Below the pieces are notes generated by a model. It saw only the letters and a program-made list of their open reading frames with translations. It searched no databases and was not told the origin of the DNA. Made by a program: the position numbers and the translations under genes. A stretch of 64,000 nt of DNA from Anaerolineae bacterium. GTDB lineage: Bacteria; Chloroflexota; Anaerolineae; Aggregatilineales; Phototrophicaceae. The DNA is taken from positions 1-64,000 of the forward strand of contig JANWYT010000028.1 of assembly GCA_025055175.1 (NCBI GenBank), in the 5' to 3' direction. Below are positions 43,542 to 52,641 of this stretch, in pieces. Each line of letters begins with the position of its first letter. Position 1 is the stretch's first letter.

Positions 43542-46500
43542 TCGAGTTTTCTCCGCGCTTCCAGCGTGCTGTCCATGTGCGTTACGATCTGGGCAACCGC
43601 GAGACGATCGAACGCTACATCCCTACGCCTAACGCTGCACATGCTCTGCATGCCATCCTCAAGGGAACGTCGCCACGCGCCACACAACGCGCGCATGTCC
43701 TTTACGCGGCTTATGGTTCCGGCAAGTCACTCTTCGCTATCTATTTGGCGGCGCTGCTAGAGAACCGCCTGGGAGATACAAAGCACAATGAGCGGCTGCT
43801 ACAACGACTGAGCGAAATCTCTGGAGAGCTGGCCCAGGCCGTTCAGCACTACCAGCATGAAAACCAACGCTTGTTGCCCGTCGTCTTGTCTGGCGACGAG
43901 GGCAGCTTCAATCAGGCGATGCTGCGTGCCTTAGGGCGCAGCCTGCATGAAGCCAAGCTCGCTCATCTGCAACCCACAACGCGCTTCGCAACGGCACGGC
44001 AAACCCTGGAGAGCTGGAAGACGTTGTATCCGAACGCCTTCATGAGCTTTGATGACATCGTCTCTCGTGAACATAACCAGCCTGCGGAACAGCTTATGGC
44101 TCTACTGGATGAGCAGGACGAACAGGCTTTCAATCTTTTCCTAAAGGTCTACCCACGCCTGACCGCTGGCGCACAGTTTAATGTCATGAGCAGCGATGCT
44201 GCCCATCGGATCTATAGCGACATCGTGGTCCAATTGAAGGCTGAGGGATACCAGGGCATCGTGGTGATCTGGGATGAATTTGGGCGCTATCTGGAAAACC
44301 GCGTCGCGCAGGCGTTTGGCACTGAGGCCGCCCTGCTGCAAGAGTTTGCCGAAACCTGCAATTACAGTGGCGATCTGCCTTTGCACCTCATTCTGCTCAC
44401 CCACAAAGAGCTGCAAAGCTACGCGCACAATCTGTCCAAGAACTATCAGCAAGAATGGTCGCGCATTGAAGGACGTTTTCAGAAGCACGATCTGAACAGC
44501 GATCCTCATGTGGCCTATTGTCTGATGCAGAGCAGCCTGAGTTACCCACAACCTCAGACTATTGAGCAGCTCATTAGCGATTCGCTGGAGACACTCAGCC
44601 AACAGGCTTTAGATTATGGTCTGTTTCCAGGGATGGAGTATCAAGCTATAAGGCGGCTCATACAACGGACGTATCCACTCCATCCGTTGAGTGTCTTTGC
44701 GCTGGTGCGCCTGTCTAGCAAGGTCTCGCAAAACGAACGTACTATGTTCACCTTCCTGACGGCGGATGAGCCGCTGGCCCTGCAAAGTCTGGTGCGCAAT
44801 CTGAACGCAGAACAATCTGCCTGGGTGGGGCTGGACGCACTGTGGGACTACTTTGAGGACGCCATCCGCGCCGATAACGGACTAGGCGGCGCACACCGCA
44901 TCTGGCTGGGTGTGGCCCACGCCTTGGACAAGGTGACGCCTGATGACCTGCAAGCGCGGGCCATCATCAAGGCCATCGGTGTCCTACTGATCTGCAACGA
45001 CGCTACTCGCGTCCGCCCACAGACCGAGCTTCTGGCCTGGGGCAGTGGTCAGGACCTCAATGATGCGCGCGACATCCTCAGCAATCTGCGCCGCCGCAAA
45101 GCCATCATTGAGCGCAAAATCGACGGCTACTGGACGTTTACCAGCGGCAGCGACATCGACTTTGAGCGCAAGCAGTCCGAGCTGCTGGATCGTGCTAACC
45201 CAAGCCCGCTGCAACTGCGCCGCCTGCTGGAGAAAGTCATTCCACCCCCACCAACCCTGGCGCGCCGCTACAACCAGGAATACGCCATCACCCGCTACTT
45301 CAACGGCCTGTATGCCTGGCCCGACGAGCTGGACGGCATGCCCTGGCAGGAGCTGATTCAGCAGAAAGGTGGTGATGGGCTAGTCGTTTATGTCCTGATG
45401 ACGGAAGCCCACGAAGAACAGACCATTCGTCAGGCCGTCAGCAGTGAAGAGCGCGTCATCTTCGCCTATCCTGCCGAACCACTCAGCCAGCTCCATGAGC
45501 TGCTGCGCGAAGTCTTTGCCTGGCAAGAGCTGGGGAATGCACCCGAACTAAAGCAGCATGAAGACCGCGAGCGCATACGCCGTGAGCTGGAGTGGCTGCT
45601 AGAAGACGCTAGTCAGCGCCTAGAGCGCGAGGTGAGTCGCCTGCTCAACCCACGCCAGGGCAAAACCCGTTGGATCACTGTCAAAGGGACGCTGATTGAG
45701 ATTTATGAGGTGAGCCACAGCAACCATCCATCGTCTATCGTCAGCGACATTTGCAAAGCAGTTTTTCCTAGCACACCGCGCCTGAACAGCGAGGGCCTCA
45801 ACAAACAGTCTCCCACAGGTCAGCAAGTGCGCGCTGCCGAGAAGCTCATTGATGCCATCCTAACCTCCAGCGATCTGCCTAGGCTAGGCCTGCAAGGACA
45901 TGGGCCAGAGGTGCTGGCGCTTAACTCCCTGCTCGCGACGACCCAGATCATCCGCAAGCAGGGTGAGGCTTGGGTCTTCGGCAAGCCCAGCTCAAGTGAT
46001 CCTGCCTGCCTGCTGGATGTCTGGGAGGAGATACAATGTTTCTTTGAGAACTGCCGTAGTGGCCCACGATCTTTCCGCGCCATCGTCGATACACTCATCC
46101 GGCCTCCCTATGGGCTGCGCCTGGGCGTGCTGCCCGTGCTGTTGGCAGCAGTCCTGCGTGAACATCTGCGCACCACCACTATTCGACACAACAAGCGCGT
46201 CGTTTCGCCCATGAATGGCGAATTGTTTACGCAGATCATTGCTCGGCCAGACGCTTACAGCCTGGAAATCGGTGATTGGCGTGAGCAGGACGAACGTCTA
46301 TGGCAGGCTTTGACTCGGTGCTTTGGCTCACACATCCTGCCCTCAGAGGTTCACTATCAGCCGCTTGCGCTGCTGCCGATCATGCTGGTGCGTTGGTTGC
46401 AGAACCAGTCGCATTACTGCCGTCAGACGCACACACTGCCCGCTGAGGCGCTGGCTTTCCGTGATCTCATCCGCCAGGCTCAAACTGAGCCAGCGCGCGT

Positions 46501-47158
46501 CTTCTTTCATGATCTCCCGCAGCTGCTGCAGGTGCAGTCCGACACTTCAGAGGATGAATTGTTTGCGCGCTTGAGCAGCCTGGCATCTGCTATCAGCAGC
46601 GCCTATCTTGATCTTCAGCGCCGCCTGGACAATTTTACCGTGCAGGAATTTGGCGTGGTCGGAGCGAATGTGGCGGGCCATCTGGCCTTGAAAATCTGGC
46701 TTGACCAGGTTGTACCTCCTGAACGCTTGGAGGCGCTGCGCTTTGGCTCGCTACCTACGCAGGCCTTCGTCGAAGTCATCCGCAGCAGCGACCAGGAGGG
46801 AACGTTCTGGGATACACTTTCGCGGGCTGTGCTTGGCGTTCCGCTGCGCGATTGGACAGACCAGAGCGAGGCGCGGCTTTACGATACCCTGAGTCGTGGA
46901 CGCCAGGAAGTTGAGCGCGAATCGCAGCAGCTCATCGAAGAAGAACGGGTGGTGGCTATCACGCTTGCGTTGCCCGATGCACAACCTCGCGAATATCGCT
47001 TCCGCTCTTCGGATCTATCGGCTCAGGGCAAGCGCCTGCTGCAAAACTTCCGCTCCACCCTGGAGATTGCCGGGCGTCCGCTGTCAGCCGATGAGCGGCG
47101 TCAGATCGCGGTTGCCTTCCTGGCTTATGTGATGGGAGAAGACCTTGAGCAACGCTGA
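43520..47158 (+). CDS. sspC: Large P-loop ATPase, SspC-like
   Basis: A 1,212-residue protein. The N-terminal ATPase has Walker A HVLYAAYGSGKSLFAIYLAA (K69) and Walker B VVIWDEFGRYLEN (D252, E253). The remainder is long, mostly helical and charged, with a winged-helix-like part around residues 500-560 (LRRRKAIIERKIDGYWTFTS). A large ATPase of this kind (SspC) is an essential member of Ssp modification and probably powers DNA remodelling or complex assembly. BREX BrxC is an alternative relative in size, but the DUF4007/PAPS-reductase partners favour Ssp. Its start overlaps sspB by 22 bases and its end overlaps the desulfurase by 14. Confidence 0.78.
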   Translation: MVSLIELIEFSPRFQRAVHVRYDLGNRETIERYIPTPNAAHALHAILKGTSPRATQRAHVLYAAYGSGKSLFAIYLAALLENRLGDTKHNERLLQRLSEISGELAQAVQHYQHENQRLLPVVLSGDEGSFNQAMLRALGRSLHEAKLAHLQPTTRFATARQTLESWKTLYPNAFMSFDDIVSREHNQPAEQLMALLDEQDEQAFNLFLKVYPRLTAGAQFNVMSSDAAHRIYSDIVVQLKAEGYQGIVVIWDEFGRYLENRVAQAFGTEAALLQEFAETCNYSGDLPLHLILLTHKELQSYAHNLSKNYQQEWSRIEGRFQKHDLNSDPHVAYCLMQSSLSYPQPQTIEQLISDSLETLSQQALDYGLFPGMEYQAIRRLIQRTYPLHPLSVFALVRLSSKVSQNERTMFTFLTADEPLALQSLVRNLNAEQSAWVGLDALWDYFEDAIRADNGLGGAHRIWLGVAHALDKVTPDDLQARAIIKAIGVLLICNDATRVRPQTELLAWGSGQDLNDARDILSNLRRRKAIIERKIDGYWTFTSGSDIDFERKQSELLDRANPSPLQLRRLLEKVIPPPPTLARRYNQEYAITRYFNGLYAWPDELDGMPWQELIQQKGGDGLVVYVLMTEAHEEQTIRQAVSSEERVIFAYPAEPLSQLHELLREVFAWQELGNAPELKQHEDRERIRRELEWLLEDASQRLEREVSRLLNPRQGKTRWITVKGTLIEIYEVSHSNHPSSIVSDICKAVFPSTPRLNSEGLNKQSPTGQQVRAAEKLIDAILTSSDLPRLGLQGHGPEVLALNSLLATTQIIRKQGEAWVFGKPSSSDPACLLDVWEEIQCFFENCRSGPRSFRAIVDTLIRPPYGLRLGVLPVLLAAVLREHLRTTTIRHNKRVVSPMNGELFTQIIARPDAYSLEIGDWREQDERLWQALTRCFGSHILPSEVHYQPLALLPIMLVRWLQNQSHYCRQTHTLPAEALAFRDLIRQAQTEPARVFFHDLPQLLQVQSDTSEDELFARLSSLASAISSAYLDLQRRLDNFTVQEFGVVGANVAGHLALKIWLDQVVPPERLEALRFGSLPTQAFVEVIRSSDQEGTFWDTLSRAVLGVPLRDWTDQSEARLYDTLSRGRQEVERESQQLIEEERVVAITLALPDAQPREYRFRSSDLSAQGKRLLQNFRSTLEIAGRPLSADERRQIAVAFLAYVMGEDLEQR

Positions 47159-48287
47159 GCTGATCTATCTGGACAACGCTGCAACGACCTTCCCCAAGCC
47201 GGAGAGCGTCTACCAGGCGATGGATCAATTCTATCGTAGCTACGGTGGCAATGCAGGGCGTGGTGGTAATCCGCTGGCGCGCAAAGCCGCTAGTCTGGTG
47301 CATGAAACCCGTGAACTGCTCAAGCTCTGGTTGAGTGCGCCGGAAGTGGCTTTCAGTCCCTCAGCCACCCTAGCGCTCAACACGGCCATCCTGGGCGCAG
47401 ACCTGGGCATGGGCGATGTAGTGTATGTCAGCCCTTTTGAGCATAATTCGGTGCTGCGTCCGCTAGCTCATCTGCGCAAGGCAGTGGGGATTGAGGTGCG
47501 CGTCCTGCCTTTCGACAAGCAGACCTTCGCCTGTGCGCTAGACGATGTGCGCAAGCAGTTCCGCATAGACCCGCCGGCCATGCTCTGCATCTCACAGGTG
47601 AGCAACGTCTTTGGTGCGGTGCTGCCAGTGGATGAGCTGTCCTTGCTGGCCAAGCAGGCTAATGCTAGGGCGATAGTGCTGGTCGATGGTGCGCAAGCTG
47701 CTGGTTTGCTGCTCCCGACGATGGAGCGCATCGATGCGCTGATCTTCTCTGGTCACAAATCGCTCTATGGGCCATTTGGCATCGCCGGCCTGGCCTTCGG
47801 GACGCGCTGGCGTCCTCAACCCATCTTCTTTGGCGGCACGGGTACGCAGTCCGATAGCTTGGACATGCCCGCGCAGGGGATGGGACGCTACGAGGCCGGC
47901 AGTCAGAACATCGTAGCCGTGGCAGGCCTGCATGCAGCGCTGTTATGGCTGCACGAGCAAGGCCGCGAACATCTGCAATCGCACCTGAATTCACTGACAC
48001 ACGCCCTAGTCTCAGCGCTGCAATCAATCCCGCAAGCGACGGTCTATACCCCTCAACAGCAGAGTGGCATCGTTTCGTTTACCCTAGAGGGAATCAGCCC
48101 CCAGGCCATCGAAACCGCGCTGGGGGCGAAGAATATCGCCGTCCGCGCGGGCCTGCACTGCGCTCCCTGGTCGCATGAATGGGCAGGCACGCTCGAGCAA
48201 GGGGGAACAGTGCGGGTAAGTGGAGGTTGGTTTAGTTCCGAGAAAGAAGCTGCACACTTATTTGACTCGCTGAAAGCAGTCGTTTGA
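47145..48287 (+). CDS. sspA: Cysteine desulfurase, SspA/DndA-like
   Basis: A 380-residue PLP enzyme of the class V aminotransferase fold. It begins LIYLDNAATTFPKPESVYQA, has the PLP lysine in FSGHKSLYGPFG (K205) and the sulfur-accepting cysteine in RAGLHCAPWSHEW (C339). The C-terminal half resembles group II (SufS/Csd-type) desulfurases. It mobilises sulfur from L-cysteine as persulfide. No SufBCD or IscU genes are nearby, and the gene overlaps the end of the ATPase gene by 14 bases, so it most likely feeds the phosphorothioation complex. The start is a TTG, placed after GGGAGAAG. Confidence 0.85.
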   Translation: MSNAELIYLDNAATTFPKPESVYQAMDQFYRSYGGNAGRGGNPLARKAASLVHETRELLKLWLSAPEVAFSPSATLALNTAILGADLGMGDVVYVSPFEHNSVLRPLAHLRKAVGIEVRVLPFDKQTFACALDDVRKQFRIDPPAMLCISQVSNVFGAVLPVDELSLLAKQANARAIVLVDGAQAAGLLLPTMERIDALIFSGHKSLYGPFGIAGLAFGTRWRPQPIFFGGTGTQSDSLDMPAQGMGRYEAGSQNIVAVAGLHAALLWLHEQGREHLQSHLNSLTHALVSALQSIPQATVYTPQQQSGIVSFTLEGISPQAIETALGAKNIAVRAGLHCAPWSHEWAGTLEQGGTVRVSGGWFSSEKEAAHLFDSLKAVV

Positions 48288-48340
48288 GATCGTGCAAGTA
48301 GTCTTTACCCCGTCATCGGACACAGGCCTTGCCACGACAG

Positions 48341-49258
48341 CTAGGCTTGCAGCAAAGCGCGCACTTCATCGGGCAGGATGGGCTTTAGGCCCTCGCTGCT
48401 GGCCTGGCGACTGACCGCCAAAGCTCCGGTGGCGTTAGCGTAGCGCACCGCCAGCGCGAGATCGTCACCTTCCGCTAGGCGCACCGCCAGCGCACCAATG
48501 AAGGCATCACCAGCCCCGTGCATATCCACCACCGCCACTTGATGCGCCACCACAAGCTGGGGCGTTTCTCCTGCAGCACAGAAAGCCACCCCGCGCCCAC
48601 CCAGCGTCACAACCGCCGCCTTGCTGCTCTGGCTGAGCGCCTGCGCTGCCTGCAAGCCCTCATCAACCGAAGCGACGGTCTGACTCAGCAGCATAGCCGC
48701 CTCAACTTCATTCACGACCAGCACATCCACTGCATCTAGCAGGCCAGCAGGTGCGGGATAGGCGGGGGCGGCGTTGAGGATGACGCGCACTCCGCGTTCA
48801 TGGGCAAGCTGTGCGATAGAGGCCACATGATCCAGGCGGATTTCATACTGGAGCAGCAGGCAGTCCGCTCCATCCAAAGCCCCTGACTCGGCCACATCGT
48901 CACGGCAGAGGTTCAAATTGGCACCAGGTACAATCACCGCCCCGTAATCGCCGCGCTCGTCGATAATGGCGGCGCTCATACCACTGCCAGTGCTTGGATC
49001 TGTGCGCACATGGCGTATATCCACGCCGGCGACGGTCAGCGCAGCCCGCAGACGCTGACCGAAATCATCCTGGCCCACCCGTCCGATCATTATGCTCTCG
49101 GCCCCCTGATAAGCTGCCTGTATAGCTTGGTTACCGCCCTTGCCACCCACTCTCAGACTCCAGTGTCGGCCTGCCAGTGTCTCCCCTTGTACTGGTAAGC
49201 GCGGCGCATGAACGACGATATCCATATGCAAGCTGCCTGCTACTACGATGCGAGCCAT
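48341..49258 (-). CDS. PfkB/ribokinase-family sugar kinase
   Basis: A 305-residue kinase. The N-terminal motif is GSLHMDIVVHAPRLPVQGET, followed by GGKGGNQAIQAAYQG, and the C-terminal signature is DMHGAGDAFIGALAVRLAEG with the catalytic Asp in HGAGD. It phosphorylates a sugar (ribose-type is typical). GGAGAG precedes the ATG. It lies downstream of the RpiR regulator gene with a 29-base gap and probably acts on the sugar imported by the ABC system encoded to the right. Confidence 0.92.
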   Translation of the reverse strand: MARIVVAGSLHMDIVVHAPRLPVQGETLAGRHWSLRVGGKGGNQAIQAAYQGAESIMIGRVGQDDFGQRLRAALTVAGVDIRHVRTDPSTGSGMSAAIIDERGDYGAVIVPGANLNLCRDDVAESGALDGADCLLLQYEIRLDHVASIAQLAHERGVRVILNAAPAYPAPAGLLDAVDVLVVNEVEAAMLLSQTVASVDEGLQAAQALSQSSKAAVVTLGGRGVAFCAAGETPQLVVAHQVAVVDMHGAGDAFIGALAVRLAEGDDLALAVRYANATGALAVSRQASSEGLKPILPDEVRALLQA

Positions 49259-49287
49259 CTTTTTCTCTCCTCGACATGATGAACGGC

Positions 49288-50145
49288 CTAGGTTTCGCGC
49301 TTTTTCTGGACGCTGTGCATAGTCTTTTCCAGAGCGCGTTCGGCGTCTTCGCTGCTCTGGCGTGCTACACACACGAACAATGCGTCTAGGATGTTGAGCT
49401 GGGCGATGCGTGCAGCAGCATTCTCCCCCATGAGCGGTGAACCGCGTCCCGTTGAACACAGCACTATATCGGCTTCACGGGCCAGCGCAGAGGTGTTGTA
49501 GTTAGTGAGGGCAATCAGACGTGCGCCGCTGCGCTTGGCCTGTCGCACAGCGTCCAAGATGGCGCTTGTCTGACCACTGTGCGAGATGGCCAGCACAACG
49601 TCTTGTGCGCTGAGCAATGCCGCCGACATCATCATCATGTGTGGATCGTCGTAGGCAGTGCTGCGTATGCCAATGCGCAGGAACTTGTGGGCTGCATCGC
49701 GGGCAATGGTTGACGATCCACCAACGCCATAAAAATCGCGCTGCTGAGCAGTATAGAGGGCTGTCACTGCCGCGTTAAAATCGTCTATGCGCAGGATAGC
49801 GCGCGTCTCCTCCAAAGCCTGTATAGCGGTTCGGAAGACTTTATCGACGATCTCAGAGGCGCTGTCAGTGGGGGAAAATTCTTCAAACAAGTTACTCACG
49901 GCTAGTTGGCTGTAACCGTACAAACTATCGCGCAAGTCTCGGTAGCCGTCATAGCCCAGCTTCTTAGCGATCTTAACGATCATGGCGTCTGAGACGCTGT
50001 TGTCCTGGGCAGCTTTGGCGATGGTGAGCTGGCCTATGGCACTGCCCTTATCCAGTAGGTAGCGCACAACGCTTTGTTCCTTGCTGGTCAAGGTAGGCAG
50101 GGCCATGCGAATTTTTGGGCCGACTTGATAAATATCATTGTTCAT
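49288..50145 (-). CDS. RpiR/MurR-family transcriptional regulator
   Basis: A 285-residue protein with an N-terminal helix-turn-helix (LPTLTSKEQSVVRYLLDKG, then ITI-like AKAAQDNSVSDAMIVKIAKK) and a C-terminal SIS sugar-phosphate isomerase domain (YGVGGSSTIARDAAHKFLRIG; LAISHSGQTSAILDAVRQAK). Such proteins repress sugar genes and respond to a phosphorylated sugar. It is divergent from the isomerase gene, so the shared 170-base spacer is the likely operator region. The ATG at 50145 is preferred over an in-frame GTG five codons earlier, having GGAG at a better distance. Confidence 0.92.
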   Translation of the reverse strand: MNNDIYQVGPKIRMALPTLTSKEQSVVRYLLDKGSAIGQLTIAKAAQDNSVSDAMIVKIAKKLGYDGYRDLRDSLYGYSQLAVSNLFEEFSPTDSASEIVDKVFRTAIQALEETRAILRIDDFNAAVTALYTAQQRDFYGVGGSSTIARDAAHKFLRIGIRSTAYDDPHMMMMSAALLSAQDVVLAISHSGQTSAILDAVRQAKRSGARLIALTNYNTSALAREADIVLCSTGRGSPLMGENAAARIAQLNILDALFVCVARQSSEDAERALEKTMHSVQKKRET

Positions 50146-50235
50146 GATTTTACGCTCCACTTTTTATCTTCACGAAAACAGTACAAGTTGTAAAGTTAAA
50201 CTCATCAATTTTTCATAAAAAAGGCATCTGAGGGC

Positions 50236-50264
50236 TTTACAGACGATAAAAATAGAGTTATTCT
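50236..50264 (+). promoter_or_regulatory. Promoter for the sugar isomerase/ABC operon
   Basis: TTTACA and TATTCT are separated by 17 bases, in the AT-rich spacer between the RpiR gene and the isomerase gene. The surrounding A/T-rich repeats are a likely place for RpiR binding. The ribosome site GAGGTGA lies before the ATG at 50316. Confidence 0.5.
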
Positions 50265-50315
50265 AACTATAGCTTCACAAAAAAAAGCTTTTCGGTAAGG
50301 TATGAGGTGATTTCT

Positions 50316-51302
50316 ATGACTTTCAGCCCTGTCTTTGCCACGCGCCTGAACTCTTTTAAGACGCGCCCCGCGCGTGCTGAGGCCTCCTGGGAGACCCCCC
50401 TCACAACGGAGGCCCTGATTGAGCGAGCGGCTCGTGTGCAGGGCCTCACCCAGGTAGACCTCAACTATCCTGATCACCTAGAGTCATCTAGCCCGCAGCA
50501 GCTTAAGGTCGTTCTGGCTGATCACGGCTTGCAGCTCAACGGCTTGGCGATGCGCTACTACAGCGACCCTGCCTATCGCTCGGGGGCTTTTACTCACCCC
50601 GACGCTGCGGTTCGCGCCCGAGCTATCGACCTGACCAAGCAAGGACTAGATGCCTTGCAAGCTCTGGATGGTGATCTGATGACCTTGTGGCTGGGTCAGG
50701 ATGGCTTCGACTATGCTTTTCAGGTGGATTACAGCAAGCTGTGGGCCTGGGAGCTGGAAGGCATACGACAGGTGGCGGAATATGCCCCTCATGTGCGCAT
50801 CAGTATTGAATATAAGCCCAAAGAACCACGCGCTTACAGCTTACTGCCTAATGTTAGTACAACTCTGCTGGCAATACAAACCCTGGGCCTGCCTAATCTG
50901 GGCGTGACACTAGACATGGCCCACGTCCTGTATGCTGATGAACAACCCGCCGCTGCCGCGTACCTGGTGGCACGTTACAGCCAACTGTATGGCGTCCACC
51001 TCAACGACGCCTATGGCAAGCGAGACGATGGTCTGATGGTGGGCAGCGTCCATACCCTGGCAACGCTAGAGTTGCTTTACGCTCTGCGCAAGCTGGGCTA
51101 CAGCCAGGCCATCTACTTCGATACCTTCCCGAATGCCATCGGCCTTGACCCCGTCGCCGAGTGTGCGAACAACATCCGCATCGTTCAGCGTATGATTCAA
51201 CTACTGGACGGCCTCGACGAGGCCACCATGCAAGCCATCCTGGATGAGCAGGATGCTATCGCAGGCCAGCGCTACATTTACGGCCTGCTGCTCGGTTTAT
51301 AG
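50316..51302 (+). CDS. TIM-barrel sugar isomerase/epimerase (xylose-isomerase-like)
   Basis: A 328-residue protein of the AP-endonuclease-2/xylose-isomerase fold. Likely metal ligands are seen in order: Glu in ISIEYKPKEPR, Asp in GVTLDMAHVLYADE, His and Asp in YGVHLNDAYGKRDDG, and a final acidic strand (AIYFDTFPN). It resembles the L-rhamnose-isomerase-like group of this fold. The ATG at 50316 follows GAGGTGA with six bases. Its place between the RpiR regulator and the ABC transporter suggests that it handles the same sugar. Confidence 0.83.
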   Translation: MTFSPVFATRLNSFKTRPARAEASWETPLTTEALIERAARVQGLTQVDLNYPDHLESSSPQQLKVVLADHGLQLNGLAMRYYSDPAYRSGAFTHPDAAVRARAIDLTKQGLDALQALDGDLMTLWLGQDGFDYAFQVDYSKLWAWELEGIRQVAEYAPHVRISIEYKPKEPRAYSLLPNVSTTLLAIQTLGLPNLGVTLDMAHVLYADEQPAAAAYLVARYSQLYGVHLNDAYGKRDDGLMVGSVHTLATLELLYALRKLGYSQAIYFDTFPNAIGLDPVAECANNIRIVQRMIQLLDGLDEATMQAILDEQDAIAGQRYIYGLLLGL

Positions 51303-51321
51303 ACCAGACCTGCTGCTGCAT

Positions 51322-51338
51322 TTGAGGCAGCGCAGCTT
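51322..51338 (+). repeat. 17-bp repeated hairpin arm, copy 2
   Basis: Identical to bases 10607-10623. Here GCTGC pairs with GCAGC around a short loop, just after the isomerase stop. Confidence 0.4.
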
Positions 51339-51467
51339 GTTTGGCCCTGTTGAGGTTTATCGGCATATAGAGGAGGTACTATCGGCCAAAATCACTTGAA
51401 TTCGTCCCCTATCTTTCGATAAAAGTCGTTCAAACTTTCTTCAAAAACAACCCACAGGAGTATTCTC

Positions 51468-52547
51468 ATGATTTTCCGTACCCGTCTACTTGCCCTGCTG
51501 GCTCTGGCTCTCCTCGTCGTCGGTGGTATGTTCGCCCAAGAAGAACTGCCCCCTCTGGATCCTGATACTGAACCTGACCGTATCGAGTGGTGGCGTATGG
51601 AAGAAGCCTTCGGCGCTGTCCCGACCTTTGAAACGACAGTGCGCGTCGGAGCCGTCGCCAAGACCCTCATCAACGAATACTGGCGACTGCTAGGGGATGG
51701 CTATGAAAACGCCGCTGAGCGCTTCGGCGTCGATGTTATTCTGCAAGCTGCCCAGAATGAGGCTGATCAACTGGGTCAGTTGGCTATTGCCGAAGCCATG
51801 CTCACACTGGGCTTCGATATTCTACTAATCTCCCCACAGTCCGATGCTAACCTGATCCCAGCAGTGGAAAAGGCCGCCGAGCTGGGCGTGCCGGTGGTTA
51901 ACGTCAATGATGCCGTCATTGCCACTGCGCGTAACTACGTTGGTAATGTCTAGCGCGATAATGGTGTGCGCGCCGCCCGCTGGTTCATCAATGAATTCCC
52001 AGATGGTGGCCAGGTGGCTGTTATCGAAGGTCAACCCGGCGTCTATGCTGCTGGCCAGCGTACTGATGGCTTTGTGACCACCATCACCACTGAATCCGAG
52101 GGCTTTGAAGTCGTCGCTAGTGTCCCGGCCAACTGGGATCGCCAGCAGGCTTTTGATGCCGCTGCCACCATCCTCCAGCAATATCCTGATCTAGTGGGCT
52201 TTTACTGCAACAACGACACGATGGCTCTAGGCGTCGTGGAAGCAGTCAAGGCCGCTGGCAAGCTGGAACAAGTCGCCGTCATCGGCACGGATGGCATCAG
52301 TGATGCCTACGCCAGCATTCTGGCGGGTGAACTGCGCGGCACGATTGACTCCTTCCCTGTCCTGACCGGTGAAGTGGCCCTGGAAGTCGCGCTGCGCCTG
52401 CTGGGTGGCCAGGAGTTGCCCCGTGTCGTCAGCACGCCCCAGGCCCTCATCACCTTAGCCAACTACGAACGTTACTACGGTGAAAATGCTGACACTCGCG
52501 CAGCCTTGATTGAAGACGCGCTGGCCGAAGCCGAAGCCGACCAGTAA
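51468..52547 (+). pseudogene. Sugar-binding protein of the ABC transporter with an in-frame amber codon
   Basis: The full frame has 360 codons and is uninterrupted except for one TAG at 51951-51953 (codon 162). The first half has a signal peptide (MIFRTRLLALLALALLVVGG) and the periplasmic-binding type 1 fold (ILQAAQNEADQLGQLAIAEA, LISPQSDANLIPAVEKAAEL, NYVGNV). The second half follows in the same frame (RDNGVRAARWFINEFPDGGQ, VGFYCNNDTMALGVVEAVKA, VIGTDGISDAYASI). A Tyr codon (TAC or TAT) mutated to TAG at the inter-lobe position would explain it. It is either a recent pseudogene, a sequence error, or a readthrough case. Ribosome site AGGAG at the start is good. Confidence 0.85.
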
Positions 52548-52641
52548 CACCCGTAACTGCTAGCCGAAGCCTGAGCCTGTGGCTCAAGCTTCGGCTTCCG
52601 AGTCTCTTCACCCGCTCGCCTGTTCAATGAGGCTACCCGCC

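Noticed and set aside
47145..48287. SufS/IscS for iron-sulfur cluster assembly
   Set aside because: No suf or isc partners; the gene overlaps the large ATPase gene and belongs to that unit.
40822..48287. BREX system
   Set aside because: Large ATPase and PAPS-reductase genes also occur in some BREX types, but no PglZ, PglX, BrxA/B or BrxL-like gene is present.
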